Shown here: positions 7,294 to 16,193 of the stretch, in pieces | Layout: each line of letters begins with the position of its first letter | Numbering within the stretch: the stretch's first letter is position 1 | Assembly: GCA_964618895.1 (NCBI GenBank) | Contig: CAZUDO010000038.1 | Coordinates: 26,934 to 90,933, forward strand | Source of the DNA: CAZUDO01 sp964618895 | Lineage (GTDB): Bacteria; Desulfobacterota; Binatia; DP-6 | DNA length: 64,000 bases | Direction: 5' to 3' | The notes under the pieces: model-generated | The model's input: the letters and a program-made list of their open reading frames with translations, nothing else | Database searches by the model: none | What the model was told of the DNA's origin: nothing | Translations under genes and position numbers: made by a program

Positions 7294-7716
7294 TCAGCTG
7301 GACGCGAGCAGCCCGCGCCCGGGCACGAAGTTGACCTCCAGCCGGATGCCGTCGGGATCCTCGAACAGCACCGAGTAATACCCCGGCGCCCACGGCCCAT
7401 CTTCCGGCGGGTGGACGATGGTGGTACCGCGGGCCACCAGGAAGTTGTGCACCGCGTCCACGTCTTCGCGCGAGCGCGCCCGGAAGCAGAGATGGTGCAG
7501 GCCGACGCGCTGCTGGACGAACCGCTCGCCGCGATGCGTGTCGGCGGCCGGCGCAACACCGACCGCCGTCCGCCCACCGACGCAGTAGAGAAACCCGCTG
7601 TCGGCGTTCATGACCGTCGTGAGCCCCAGGAAATTGAGCAGCGGCTCGTAGAAGGCGACGCCGGCCTGAAAGTCACTGACGGTCAGGACGGCGTGGGCCA
7701 TGCCGTTGATCTCCAT
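7294..7716 (-). CDS. VOC family (glyoxalase/bleomycin-resistance fold) protein
   Basis: 140 residues with one vicinal-oxygen-chelate module made of two beta-alpha-beta-beta-beta repeats. Recognisable elements are MAHAVLTVSDFQAGVAFYEP (first metal-ligand strand, with His), VGLHHLCFRARSREDVDAVH (second His) and FEDPDGIRLEV with the final Glu ligand. Such proteins are metal-dependent lyases, isomerases or dioxygenases; the reaction is not predictable. It starts at ATG 7716 and converges with the hydrolase gene. Confidence 0.85.
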   Translation of the reverse strand: MEINGMAHAVLTVSDFQAGVAFYEPLLNFLGLTTVMNADSGFLYCVGGRTAVGVAPAADTHRGERFVQQRVGLHHLCFRARSREDVDAVHNFLVARGTTIVHPPEDGPWAPGYYSVLFEDPDGIRLEVNFVPGRGLLASS

Positions 7717-7790
7717 GCGTCGGTGGTTAGCGCCGGTCGCACGGCTGAATCAACCCGGCTCTTCAGGTGGCGGCGGCGCTGCGCTACGGT

Positions 7791-8085
7791 GTGCGCGTGG
7801 CCGACACCGACCGCCTCCTGCCACTGCGCGTCGGGATCAGTGCGTGCCTGCTCGGGCAGGAGGTGCGCTCCCCGGCAGCATACCAACGTCCTGCAGCACG
7901 CCCTCGGCTACGTCTCGCCGCGCCTCACCGCAGCGGAGCGGCAGGAGATGGTCGGGCTGATCGACGACTACCGGCGCGGGCTGGTCCCGCTGCTGGTGCC
8001 CCTGACGCTGCTGAGGCACCACCTCCGCAATCACCCCGTGGAGTATCTGGCCGGACAGGTGTATCTCGATCGCAATCACGTATGA
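7791..8085 (+). pseudogene. internally deleted DUF523-DUF1722 (YbgA-like) gene
   Basis: The 5' part reads LRVGISACLLGQEVR, the hallmark start of DUF523. About 7875 the frame jumps by one and continues as HTNVLQHALGYVSPRL, RQEMVGLIDDYRRGLVPLLV and HPVEYLAGQVYLDR, the hallmark C-terminal part of DUF1722 (YbgA-like). The intact two-domain protein is about 300 residues, so some 200 codons have been lost and the two ends fused out of frame. This is a clean record of one internal deletion. The stop is at 8083-8085, just before the FAD oxidoreductase gene. Confidence 0.8.
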
Positions 8086-8095
8086 TGACCCTCTG

Positions 8096-9622
8096 ATGGC
8101 CAGACGCGACACCAACGGGCCGCTGCCCGCCGTCGTCCTCGGCGGCGGCATCGCCGGGCTGGCGGCGGCGCGCTTTCTCCGCCGGCATTACGAGCGCGTC
8201 GTCGTCCTCGAGCGCGACCAGCGTCCCGAGGTGACGGCGCCGGAAGACGCCTTCAGTCGCTGGGAGCGTGCCGGCGTGCCGCAGTTCCGGCACTCACACG
8301 CCTTCCTGGCGCGGGCCCGGCAGGTGCTCCTGGCGCACCTGCCCGACGTGCTCGACCACCTGCGCGCCGCCGGGGCACGCGAGATCACGCTCGCCGAGAC
8401 GCTGCCCCCGGGCGTCACCATGACCGCGCGTCCCGACGACGAGGAGGTCGTGCTCCTCGCCTGCCGGCGCGCCACCTTCGAGTGGGCGCTCCGCGAGAGC
8501 GTACGCGGCCGCCCCGGCATCGAGCTGCGCGAAGGCGCGCCGGTCGCGAGTCTCGAAGGCGTCACGCGCGACGGACAGCGCCCGACCGTCACCGGCGTTC
8601 GGCTGGTCGACGGCAAGACCGTCGCCGCCGCCCTGGTGGTCGACGCCAGCGGCCGGCGCTCGCGGGCACCCGACTGGCTGGCGGCCCTCGGCGCCCCGCT
8701 GCCGCACGAGCGCAGCGTCGAGACCGGCATCTTCTACTACACGCGCTTCTATCGCCGCCGGCGCGGGCGCGCGCCGACCGGCACCACGGGGCTGATCGCC
8801 GGCGACCTGAAATGGGTCAAGGTCGCCATCTTCCCGGGCGACAACGACACGTTCTCGATCACCATCGGCACGCCGGCCGACGACGGGGTGCTGAAGCGCC
8901 TGTTCGAGGTGCAGCACTTCGAGGATTTCGTACGCGCGCTGCCCGCCATCCGCCCGTGGCGCACGGGCGGGGCCTCGGAGCCGATCAGCGGCAAGGACAC
9001 ACCGGTGCTGGTCATGGGCCAGCTGCGCAATCGCCTGCGCCGCTTCGTCGACCGCGAGGGCCCGCTCGCCACCGGCTTCCTCGCCATCGGCGACGCTTCC
9101 TACCACTCGAACCCCATCTACGGCCGCGGCGTCGCCTCCGCGCTGGTCCAGGCAGCCATCCTCGACGAGGCGCTCGAGCGCCACCCCGACGACGTGCGCG
9201 CCGTCGCCCGCCACCTCGACCGGCGGAGCGAAACCGAGCTGCGCCCGTTCTGGGACGCCGCCGCCTCCGCCGACCGGCGCCAGGTCGGTGGCGCCCGCCC
9301 CTTCCCGCTCACCAATCCGCTGGCGTGGCTCGCCGGCATGGCCGAGCTGGCCTTCGGCTGGTTCGTCGACCGCGGCATGGTGCCGGCGATGCGCGTCGAC
9401 CCGGTGGTCTTCCGCGGCCTCATGCGCGTCTTCAACATGCTCGATCCGCCCGAACGACTGTTCAGCGATCCGGAGGTCCTGGCGCGCACGCTGCCCGTCC
9501 TGGCGCGCGTGCTGCGGGGGGATGCGCCGCCGGAGCTGTTCCCGGTGGTGTCGCGGGCGCAGGTGCTGACGCGGCTCCGCTGGCAGGACGGCCGCGAGGG
9601 GCGCGACAGCCGCGCGTCGTGA
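8096..9622 (+). CDS. FAD-dependent oxidoreductase/monooxygenase
   Basis: 508 residues. The N-terminus has the dinucleotide-binding GGGIAGLAAARFL followed by the acidic VVVLERD, then a GVPQFRHSHAFL motif, which is typical of flavin epoxidase/hydroxylase-like proteins of the geranylgeranyl-reductase/PHBH superfamily. A second FAD motif is seen at FLAIGDASYHSNPIYGRGVA. The C-terminal 120 residues include a hydrophobic helix region. Likely role: hydroxylation, epoxidation or double-bond reduction of a lipid-like substrate; inference only. A TATGAT box (8081-8086) lies 9 nt before the ATG, so the transcript may be nearly leaderless. Confidence 0.85.
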   Translation: MARRDTNGPLPAVVLGGGIAGLAAARFLRRHYERVVVLERDQRPEVTAPEDAFSRWERAGVPQFRHSHAFLARARQVLLAHLPDVLDHLRAAGAREITLAETLPPGVTMTARPDDEEVVLLACRRATFEWALRESVRGRPGIELREGAPVASLEGVTRDGQRPTVTGVRLVDGKTVAAALVVDASGRRSRAPDWLAALGAPLPHERSVETGIFYYTRFYRRRRGRAPTGTTGLIAGDLKWVKVAIFPGDNDTFSITIGTPADDGVLKRLFEVQHFEDFVRALPAIRPWRTGGASEPISGKDTPVLVMGQLRNRLRRFVDREGPLATGFLAIGDASYHSNPIYGRGVASALVQAAILDEALERHPDDVRAVARHLDRRSETELRPFWDAAASADRRQVGGARPFPLTNPLAWLAGMAELAFGWFVDRGMVPAMRVDPVVFRGLMRVFNMLDPPERLFSDPEVLARTLPVLARVLRGDAPPELFPVVSRAQVLTRLRWQDGREGRDSRAS

Positions 9623-9698
9623 CGGCGCGGCACCGCGAGTTCCCGGCGCCGCGAGTTCCTTGACAGCCCGCGTGCCTTGGGGGTACGGGCGGGCACTC

Positions 9699-10304
9699 GT
9701 GACGGATCACGCCGCGACCCTGCTCGATCTCCTGGTGACGCACTCGTACCGTCATCACCCCGACGCGCCCATCCTCCTCGCGTCGGGCCAGCGCAGCCCC
9801 TACTACGTCGACTGCAAGGCCACGACCCGGCGCGGTGAAGCCATGGAGCTGGTCGGCGCCGTCTTCTTCCCGCATCTGCCCGCCGACATCGAAGCGGTCG
9901 GCGGGCTCACCATGGGCGCCGACCCCATCGCCGACGCGATCGCGTCCTACGCCACGCGCCACGGGCGACCGCTCAATGCCTTCGCGGTGCGGAAAGACGC
10001 CAAGCAGCATGGCCTCGCCAAGTGCGTCGAGGGCCCGGTCGCCAGCGGCGCGCGGGTCGCCGTGATCGACGACGTGGTCACCACCGGCGGCTCGACGCTC
10101 GACGCGATCGCCAAGTGTCGCGCGGAGGGGTTGCAGGTGGCGGCGGTGCTGGTACTGGTCGACCGCGAGCAGAACGACGGCCTCGCCCGCATCAAGGAGC
10201 TTGCCGCCCCCGCCCCGGTAACGGCTATCTTCACACTGACGACGCTACGCGAGCAGGCCGAGGCCCGGGCGCGGTCCGGACGCCCGCGCTCGGCGACGGC
10301 CTGA
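9699..10304 (+). CDS. pyrE: orotate phosphoribosyltransferase
   Basis: 201 residues. Transfers PRPP ribose phosphate to orotate, giving OMP in de novo pyrimidine synthesis. The PRPP loop VAVIDDVVTTGGST is complete, and SGQRSPYYVDCK, GGLTMGADPIA and AVRKDAKQHG match the PyrE flexible loop (Lys, Lys, His) rather than other phosphoribosyltransferases. The GTG at 9699 gives the family's usual N-terminus (VTDHAATLLDLL); upstream sequence is a short gap with an 11-bp direct repeat CCGCGAGTTCC. The downstream fucosidase begins immediately after the stop, but a functional link is unlikely. Confidence 0.93.
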   Translation: MTDHAATLLDLLVTHSYRHHPDAPILLASGQRSPYYVDCKATTRRGEAMELVGAVFFPHLPADIEAVGGLTMGADPIADAIASYATRHGRPLNAFAVRKDAKQHGLAKCVEGPVASGARVAVIDDVVTTGGSTLDAIAKCRAEGLQVAAVLVLVDREQNDGLARIKELAAPAPVTAIFTLTTLREQAEARARSGRPRSATA

Positions 10305-12104
10305 GTGCGTACCGCGCGCGTCGCCGCCTGCGGCCTCCTCCTGGCCCTCGGGGCGATGGGAACCCCCGCACACGCCAGACGCCGAGCCGCCATCACCTGC
10401 CCGCCGGCGCGCTATGTCCTCGACACCCCCGTCACCGCCGGCACGACGGAGCTGCGCACCGTCGACGTCGGCACGCAGGTGCGCGTCGACGGCGCGTGTG
10501 CGCACATCACGCCGACCGTACGGGCGACCCGCAGCGGCGCGCCGCGCCTCCGGGCTCGCTGGGCCGCCTGCGCCGGCCTGACAGGCACGATCCGCCTGAA
10601 GGCCACGCTGGTCGACGACTGCACGCGCCTGGTCGGCGTGCTCCGCGGGCGGAAGCTCAAACGCCGCCTGGCGGCGGTGCGCGCCGACTGCGGCGACGGG
10701 GTCACCGAGGCGGTCGCGCCGGCCACGCCGTACACCGGCACCACCGCGTCGCTCGCCACGCACGCGGAACCCCGTTGGTTCGGCGACGCCAAGTTCGGGA
10801 TCATGATCCACTGGGGCATGTTCGCGGTGCCCGCCTGGGCGGAGACCGTGCTCGACCCGACCGAATGGCTGGCCGACGGGCTCCGCCGGCTGCTCGAGCC
10901 CCCCGACTACGGTCGCGAGTGGTTCGTCCACATCCCGTACACCGAGTGGTACGCCAACACGATCCTGATCGACGGCAGCCCGGCACAGGCGTACCACCGC
11001 GCCACTTACGGGGCCGACTTCCCGTACGAGAATTTCCGGCCGCAGTTCGAGACCGCGTCGGCGGCGTGGGCGGCGGCGCCGTGGGCGGATCTCTTCCGCG
11101 ACGCCGGCGCACGCTACGTCGTGCTGGTCACCAAGCACCACGACGGCTTCGCCCTCTGGCCGACCGAGGTGCCGCATCCGGCGCGCCCGGGCTGGCACGC
11201 GACGCGCGACGTCGTCGGCGAGCTGTCGGCGGCTGTCCGGCAGCGCTGTCTCCGCATGGGGCTCTACTACTCGGGCGGCCTGGACTGGTCTGTGCGGCCG
11301 GGGCCGATCGCTTCGCTCCTCGACCTGGGCGCCACGCTACCGACGAGTCCGGCGTACATCGCCTACGCCGACGCGCAGTGGCAGGAGCTGATCGCCCGCT
11401 ACCAGCCGGCCCTCCTGTGGAACGACATCGGCTACCCCAACGACGCCGACGAGCTCGCCCTGTTCGCGCGCTACTACAACACGGTGCCCGACGGCGTGAT
11501 CAACGACCGCTTCACCATCATCGCCGGCCTCACCCATCACGACTACCTCACGCCCGAGTTCACCGTCCTGTCGGACATCTCGGCGCGCAAGTTCGAGACC
11601 GTGCGCGGCATGGCGCGCGGCTTCGGCTACAACCGGAACGACGACGACAGCACCTACGACAGCGCCGCCGCCCTGATCCACCTCCTGATCGACGTGGTGA
11701 GCAAGAACGGCAACCTCCTCCTGAACGTCGGCCCGCGCGCCGACGGCTCGATCCCCGACGCGCAGCGCACCCGCCTGCAGGCGATGGGGCAATGGTTGGG
11801 CATCAATGGCAGCGCCATCTATGGCACGCGCCCGTGGACGCGCGCTGCCGGGATGACCGCCGACGGCACGCCCGTGCGCTTCACGCAGAGCGCCGACAGA
11901 CGCACGGTCTACGCGCTCGTGCTCGGGCCGCTGCCGGCCCCCACGGTGACCCTGCTCGACCTGGCCCTTTCGCCCGACGACGTGCGCCTGCTGGGCCAGC
12001 CGGGGCTGCGACCCGCCGCACGCGAGGGCAACCACCTGCGCGTGGAGCTTCCCGTCGCGGTCGCCGCAAAGCCCGCGTACGTGCTCGCCATCGGCGCGCA
12101 GTGA
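10305..12104 (+). CDS. secreted alpha-L-fucosidase (GH29) with N-terminal Cys-containing domain
   Basis: 599 residues, GTG start directly after the pyrE stop. Signal peptide to about residue 25 (LLLALGAMGTPAHA). Residues about 30-145 form a domain with four cysteines in spaced beta-like segments, ending in a CGDGV motif; this is unusual for GH29. The catalytic barrel begins near PRWFGDAKFGIMIHWG and includes YVVLVTKHHDGFALW, LLWNDIGYP (nucleophile Asp) and LLLNVGPRADGSIP, all standard GH29 landmarks. A C-terminal beta domain follows. Expected to release L-fucose from glycans outside the cytoplasm. Confidence 0.9.
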   Translation: MRTARVAACGLLLALGAMGTPAHARRRAAITCPPARYVLDTPVTAGTTELRTVDVGTQVRVDGACAHITPTVRATRSGAPRLRARWAACAGLTGTIRLKATLVDDCTRLVGVLRGRKLKRRLAAVRADCGDGVTEAVAPATPYTGTTASLATHAEPRWFGDAKFGIMIHWGMFAVPAWAETVLDPTEWLADGLRRLLEPPDYGREWFVHIPYTEWYANTILIDGSPAQAYHRATYGADFPYENFRPQFETASAAWAAAPWADLFRDAGARYVVLVTKHHDGFALWPTEVPHPARPGWHATRDVVGELSAAVRQRCLRMGLYYSGGLDWSVRPGPIASLLDLGATLPTSPAYIAYADAQWQELIARYQPALLWNDIGYPNDADELALFARYYNTVPDGVINDRFTIIAGLTHHDYLTPEFTVLSDISARKFETVRGMARGFGYNRNDDDSTYDSAAALIHLLIDVVSKNGNLLLNVGPRADGSIPDAQRTRLQAMGQWLGINGSAIYGTRPWTRAAGMTADGTPVRFTQSADRRTVYALVLGPLPAPTVTLLDLALSPDDVRLLGQPGLRPAAREGNHLRVELPVAVAAKPAYVLAIGAQ

Positions 12105-12132
12105 CGAGCTGGGGGGCGGGCACATCCGGCGC

Positions 12133-12358
12133 TGATGTATGGGACGAGACCTGCGGGGCGTGGCACCGACGCGAGACCCCGCCGGCGACCATCCGCAAGA
12201 TACGCCGAGCCTTCGAGGCGACGATGCAGCGCCACCATCGTCCTCCGACGAAGCAGAGGCCCCGCTCGCGCAAGGTCTGACCGGTGCGCGTCTACATCGA
12301 CAACGACGTCCTCAAGCACTGCCCGATGCCGGACGTCGTGGCCGAGAAGGCGTGGTGA
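12133..12358 (+). pseudogene. remnant of a toxin-antitoxin-like gene pair (PIN-like toxin start)
   Basis: A frame without its own start runs to TGA 12278-12280 with a basic C-terminus (TIRKIRRAFEATMQRHH and a Lys/Arg-rich tail). Four bases later a GTG (12284) opens a 24-codon frame reading VRVYIDNDVLKHC, which matches the first strand and first Asp of PIN-like toxins, and then stops at 12358. Order, spacing and motifs suggest the end of an antitoxin and the first part of a toxin, both truncated. No other gene is seen in 12105-12362. Confidence 0.4.
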
Positions 12359-12362
12359 GTGC

Positions 12363-14240
12363 TCACGGCATCTCCAACGCGGCGAGTGCCGCCTGCGCCG
12401 CCGCATGGGCCGGGTCGAGCCGGAGCGCCGTCTCCAGCGCCCGCCGCGCCCCGTCCACGTCGCCACTCGCCCGCAACGCCTCCGCCAGATTGACCTGGAT
12501 GACGGCGATGTCGGACCGCAGCGCGGCGGCCTCGCGGTAGCGCACCGCCGCCTCGGCCGGCTTCCCCTGCCGGACCAGCAGCACGCCCAGGTTGTTCAGC
12601 ACCTCGGCCGACGGCCGCAGGCGGAGCGCCGCCTCGAGCTCGACCAATGCCTCGTCGGGGCGGCCGAGCTGATCGAGCAGCGCGCCCAGATTGCCGTGCG
12701 CCTCCATCAGGGCGGGATCGACCGCGATCGCCTGGCGGTGCGCCGCCAGCGCCTCGTCGATCCGCCCGGCGGCTTCGAGCGCCGTGCCCATGCTGGTGTA
12801 GGCGAAGGCGTAGCGCGGGTTCGCCCGGATCGCCTCGCGGTACTGCGCCAGCGCCTCGTCGATCGCGCCCCGTGCGGCCAGCGCGACGGCCAGGTTGTTC
12901 TGCGCCTCGGGAAACTGGGGCTTCAGCCGGACGGCCTCGCGCAGGTGGCCGAGGCTCGCCTCCGCGTCGCCCGCGCGTGCGGCCACCTCGCCCATGCGGA
13001 AGTGGGCGAAGGCGTTGTCCGGCGCGACGGCGACGGCGCGCGTCCACAGGGTGCGCGCGTCGTGCCAGGTGGCGGTCTGGAGCGCGGTGAGGACGGCGAG
13101 GACCGCCACCACGGCGCTCGCGAGCAGCGCCCGCCAACGGCTCCCGGTGACGACAATAGCACCCAACAGCACGGACCAGCCGAGCAGGGCCAGATACGTG
13201 AAGCGATCGGCCGCGAGCTGCGGCCCGCTCTGCACCAGGCCAAGCGTCGGCGCGAGCGCGGCCGCGTACGCCACGGCCACCGCAAGAAGCGCGGGGACCC
13301 GGTGCCGCAGGCGCCATCCGAGCGCCAGCACGGCCGCGAACGCGACCGCGCTGGCCACCGCGCGCGGCGCGAGCAGCGCCATGCTCGCCGGGAACTCGTA
13401 CACGGGGAGGAGCCCGACGGGCACGACGCTCTTCCACAGGTAGAATCCCAGCTGGTACGCGGCCGCGCCGGCGCGTGCCCGCAACGGTACGAACTCGAGC
13501 GGGCGGAGCGCCCCGGCGCGCTCCTGGCCCACCAGCGCGATCGCGCCCGCCATCACCGCCAGCACGACGAAAGGCAGCTTCTCCAACCACACCCGCCGCG
13601 CCGCCGGCGTCGTCCACCCGATCGCCCCGCCGAGCCGGCGGAGCGGATACATGTCGAGCACGATCAATAGCGCCGGGACGGCCATGGCATTCGCCTTGCC
13701 GAGAAGCGCCAGCGCCGCGCACGCGACAGCGAGCGGGCGCGGTCCGCCCGGCCGTCCCACGTAGACGAGCAGCGTCAGCAGCACGAAGCACCCCGCCACC
13801 AGATCGCGCCGCTCGGTCACCCACGCCACCGACTCGACACGTAACGGATGCACCGCCCAGAAGAGCGCCCCGAAGACGGCGGCGCCTTCGGCGCGCGCCG
13901 CGTCGACCCCCGCCCGGAGGAGCAGCCGGCGCGCCAAGCGATGGAACAGGAGCGCGTTCGCGACATGCCAGGCGATGTTGGTCAGATGATAGCCGCGCGC
14001 ATCGAGGCCCCACACGGCGTGGTCGAGCGCGAGCGTGAGCCACGACAGGGGCTGCCATGGCCCCAGGTGCGTGGTGGTGAGCATCCACCACAGGTTGGCC
14101 GGCGCGAGGCCGCGGAACTGCGCGTTGTCGAGGAAGTTCGTCTGGTCGTCGAAGTCGACCCAGCCGTTGCCGAGCGCGGGCGCGAACGCCGCCGCCGTGA
14201 CCACCGCCACGACGAGCGCGCCAAGGCGAGAGGCGGGCAT
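12363..14240 (-). CDS. membrane protein with C-terminal TPR repeats (TMTC / GT-C-like)
   Basis: 625 residues. The first ~390 residues hold about ten hydrophobic segments with the early acidic FDDQTNF loop and the LHP..VESVAWVTERRD segment, typical of GT-C-type and TMTC-like proteins that move sugars from polyprenyl phosphate onto proteins. The last ~235 residues are at least six TPR units (e.g. AFAYTSMGTALEAAGRIDEA, AHGNLGALLDQLGRPDEALV). A paralogue lies at 19074-21164. ATG 14240 has an AAGGA site 6 nt upstream and is preferred over 14261. The glycosyltransferase role is inferred. Confidence 0.85.
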   Translation of the reverse strand: MPASRLGALVVAVVTAAAFAPALGNGWVDFDDQTNFLDNAQFRGLAPANLWWMLTTTHLGPWQPLSWLTLALDHAVWGLDARGYHLTNIAWHVANALLFHRLARRLLLRAGVDAARAEGAAVFGALFWAVHPLRVESVAWVTERRDLVAGCFVLLTLLVYVGRPGGPRPLAVACAALALLGKANAMAVPALLIVLDMYPLRRLGGAIGWTTPAARRVWLEKLPFVVLAVMAGAIALVGQERAGALRPLEFVPLRARAGAAAYQLGFYLWKSVVPVGLLPVYEFPASMALLAPRAVASAVAFAAVLALGWRLRHRVPALLAVAVAYAAALAPTLGLVQSGPQLAADRFTYLALLGWSVLLGAIVVTGSRWRALLASAVVAVLAVLTALQTATWHDARTLWTRAVAVAPDNAFAHFRMGEVAARAGDAEASLGHLREAVRLKPQFPEAQNNLAVALAARGAIDEALAQYREAIRANPRYAFAYTSMGTALEAAGRIDEALAAHRQAIAVDPALMEAHGNLGALLDQLGRPDEALVELEAALRLRPSAEVLNNLGVLLVRQGKPAEAAVRYREAAALRSDIAVIQVNLAEALRASGDVDGARRALETALRLDPAHAAAQAALAALEMP

Positions 14241-14302
14241 CGGGCGTCCTTGCTGCCCCAACGGCGTCTACCGTTTCAAGCAGCCTGCGGGCGCACCCAC
14301 GG

Positions 14303-16069
14303 TCAAGCGACCGCGCTGAGCTCCCTGACCGCCCCCCGCGGCAGCCACACCGTGAACGTCGTCCCCACCCCCGGCGTGCTGTCGAGCTCGATCGTGCCCC
14401 CCAGCTGATCGACGAACCGGCGCACGATGTAGAGCCCGAGCCCCACCCCGCCGTAGCGCCGGGTGTCCGACCCGTCCGCCTGGCGGAACATCTCGAAGAT
14501 GGAGTCCCGGTCCTCTGCCCGGATGCCGATGCCGGTGTCCCTGATGCGGAGACCGATGCGCGCCGGCTCGACACACACCTCGACCGAGACGGCGCCCCGT
14601 TCCGTGAACTTGAGCGCGTTGCCCACCAGGTTTCGTACCACGATGTCGAGCTTGCGGGCGTCGGTCTCGACTGTCAGCGCCGGCACCGCCCGGCTCCACT
14701 CGAGCACGACGCCGTCCGCGCGCGGGATGCGCCCGCACGTCTCCGCGAGCTGGTCGAGGAACGCCGGCAGCGGCACGGGCTCGGCGCGTACCTCCATCCG
14801 ACCGGCCTCGAGCTTCCCGATCTCGAGCGTGCTCTCGATCAGCGTCAGCAGGTCGCGCCCCGCCCCGACGATGCGATCGAGGCAGTCGTCGCGGTCGGCC
14901 GGCTCCAGGGCGCAATCGCGCGCCATCTCCGCGTAGCCCAGGATCACGTTGAGGGGTGTGCGGAGCTCGTGCGACATGGTGGAGACGAACTCCGTCTTCA
15001 GCTGGTTCGCCCGGCGCAGGTCCTGGACGACGGTCGCGGTGCGGAGCGCCAGGGCCGCCTGGTCGGCCACCGCGCGTGCGAGCCCCCGGTCGGCGTCCGA
15101 GAACGGGCGGTCGGCTGCCCGTACAAAGCTCACCACGCCGATGAGCTCGTGGCCCTCCCGCAGCGCGGCGTAGAGGGCGTGCGTTTTCCCCTCCTGTTTC
15201 AGGAAGGAGAGGAACGGGTGCGCGGGGTCGTCGCCAGGGAGCACGAAGACGCCCGCCGCCCCGATCTGCTGCACGACGGGCACATCCTCGCCGAGCTCGT
15301 AGCCGAGCCAGGGGCTGTCGGGCACGTCGACGGCCTCGATGCGGAACGCTCGCCGCTCCGGCACCCGGACGGCCAGCGAGCCGCCGTCGGCGCCGAGAAG
15401 CCGCATGCCGTGCGCGAGCACGGAGGCACCGAGCGCGGCGCGATCGAGCCGCGTGCCGAGCGCGCGCGCCAGCGAGGCGATCTGATCCTTCTGCCATTCG
15501 CGCTCGAAGGCGGTGGCGCGGTAGCGATCGACGAGATGCGCCGCCAGCACCATGAGCGGCGCAGTGGTGACCAGCAGCCCGGCCGAGAACGGCTGGAACG
15601 TCTCGGGGACCGCGTGCACCAGCCAGCCGTAGCCCGCGGCCAGCGCGGCGCACACCACGGCCTGCCACGCCGCCCCCCACGGGAACAGCAGCGCCGTCCC
15701 CATCTGGATGACGAGCAGGCTCGAGATGGCACCGCCGTCCGTCTGCGGTAGGAGGCGCCAGTAGACGATGGCGATGGCGGCGATCGCGAGCACGAAGGTG
15801 AGGGCGAACGCCGTCGCGTGCCGCCGGATGCCGGCACGCTGCCGGAGCGCGAGCGTGGCCGCGCATGCGACGACGTACAGGGCGCCGAGCCAGGTCCGGA
15901 CGGCCAGGGTCCCCGGCTCGACCGACACCATGTAGGCGGTCATGCTGGCGACGATCGGGGGGATGATCACCGCGCACCCGACCGTGCTGGTGATGAGCGC
16001 CCCGCCCCGGGAAGCGTCGTAGGCCGTCCGCCACGCCGCGCGTTCCGCCGATGCGGCCACGGGCGTCAT
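14303..16069 (-). CDS. membrane sensor histidine kinase with GAF domain
   Basis: 588 residues. About six N-terminal membrane helices (to ~residue 185), then a GAF-like domain, then HisKA with FVSTMSHELRTPLNVILGY (His367) and HATPase with NLVGNALKFTERG (N box), DTGIGI (G1), FRQADGSDTRRYGGVGLGLY and GTTFTVWLP (G2). All catalytic boxes are intact. There is no receiver domain and no response-regulator gene nearby, so it is an orphan. A possible GTG start at 16102 would add 11 residues. The same architecture recurs at 37174-38910. Confidence 0.9.
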   Translation of the reverse strand: MTPVAASAERAAWRTAYDASRGGALITSTVGCAVIIPPIVASMTAYMVSVEPGTLAVRTWLGALYVVACAATLALRQRAGIRRHATAFALTFVLAIAAIAIVYWRLLPQTDGGAISSLLVIQMGTALLFPWGAAWQAVVCAALAAGYGWLVHAVPETFQPFSAGLLVTTAPLMVLAAHLVDRYRATAFEREWQKDQIASLARALGTRLDRAALGASVLAHGMRLLGADGGSLAVRVPERRAFRIEAVDVPDSPWLGYELGEDVPVVQQIGAAGVFVLPGDDPAHPFLSFLKQEGKTHALYAALREGHELIGVVSFVRAADRPFSDADRGLARAVADQAALALRTATVVQDLRRANQLKTEFVSTMSHELRTPLNVILGYAEMARDCALEPADRDDCLDRIVGAGRDLLTLIESTLEIGKLEAGRMEVRAEPVPLPAFLDQLAETCGRIPRADGVVLEWSRAVPALTVETDARKLDIVVRNLVGNALKFTERGAVSVEVCVEPARIGLRIRDTGIGIRAEDRDSIFEMFRQADGSDTRRYGGVGLGLYIVRRFVDQLGGTIELDSTPGVGTTFTVWLPRGAVRELSAVA

Positions 16070-16193
16070 GGAGAGCAACAACCGTGCCCGATGCCGCCGC
16101 ACGGGACATGCGGCCCGGCGGGGCGAGGCCCTGGGGGACCGTCACGTTCGCGTCGGTGAGCGCGGACGCGTGCCGATGGATGCCACCGACAGG

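Noticed and set aside
9636..9660. Direct repeat CCGCGAGTTCC before pyrE
   Set aside because: Two copies only, with no symmetry, box or known regulator; likely a small duplication.
12135..13670. 511-codon plus-strand frame opposite the membrane-TPR gene
   Set aside because: Low-complexity Arg/Gln-rich frame with no motif, antisense to a gene with clear membrane helices and TPRs.
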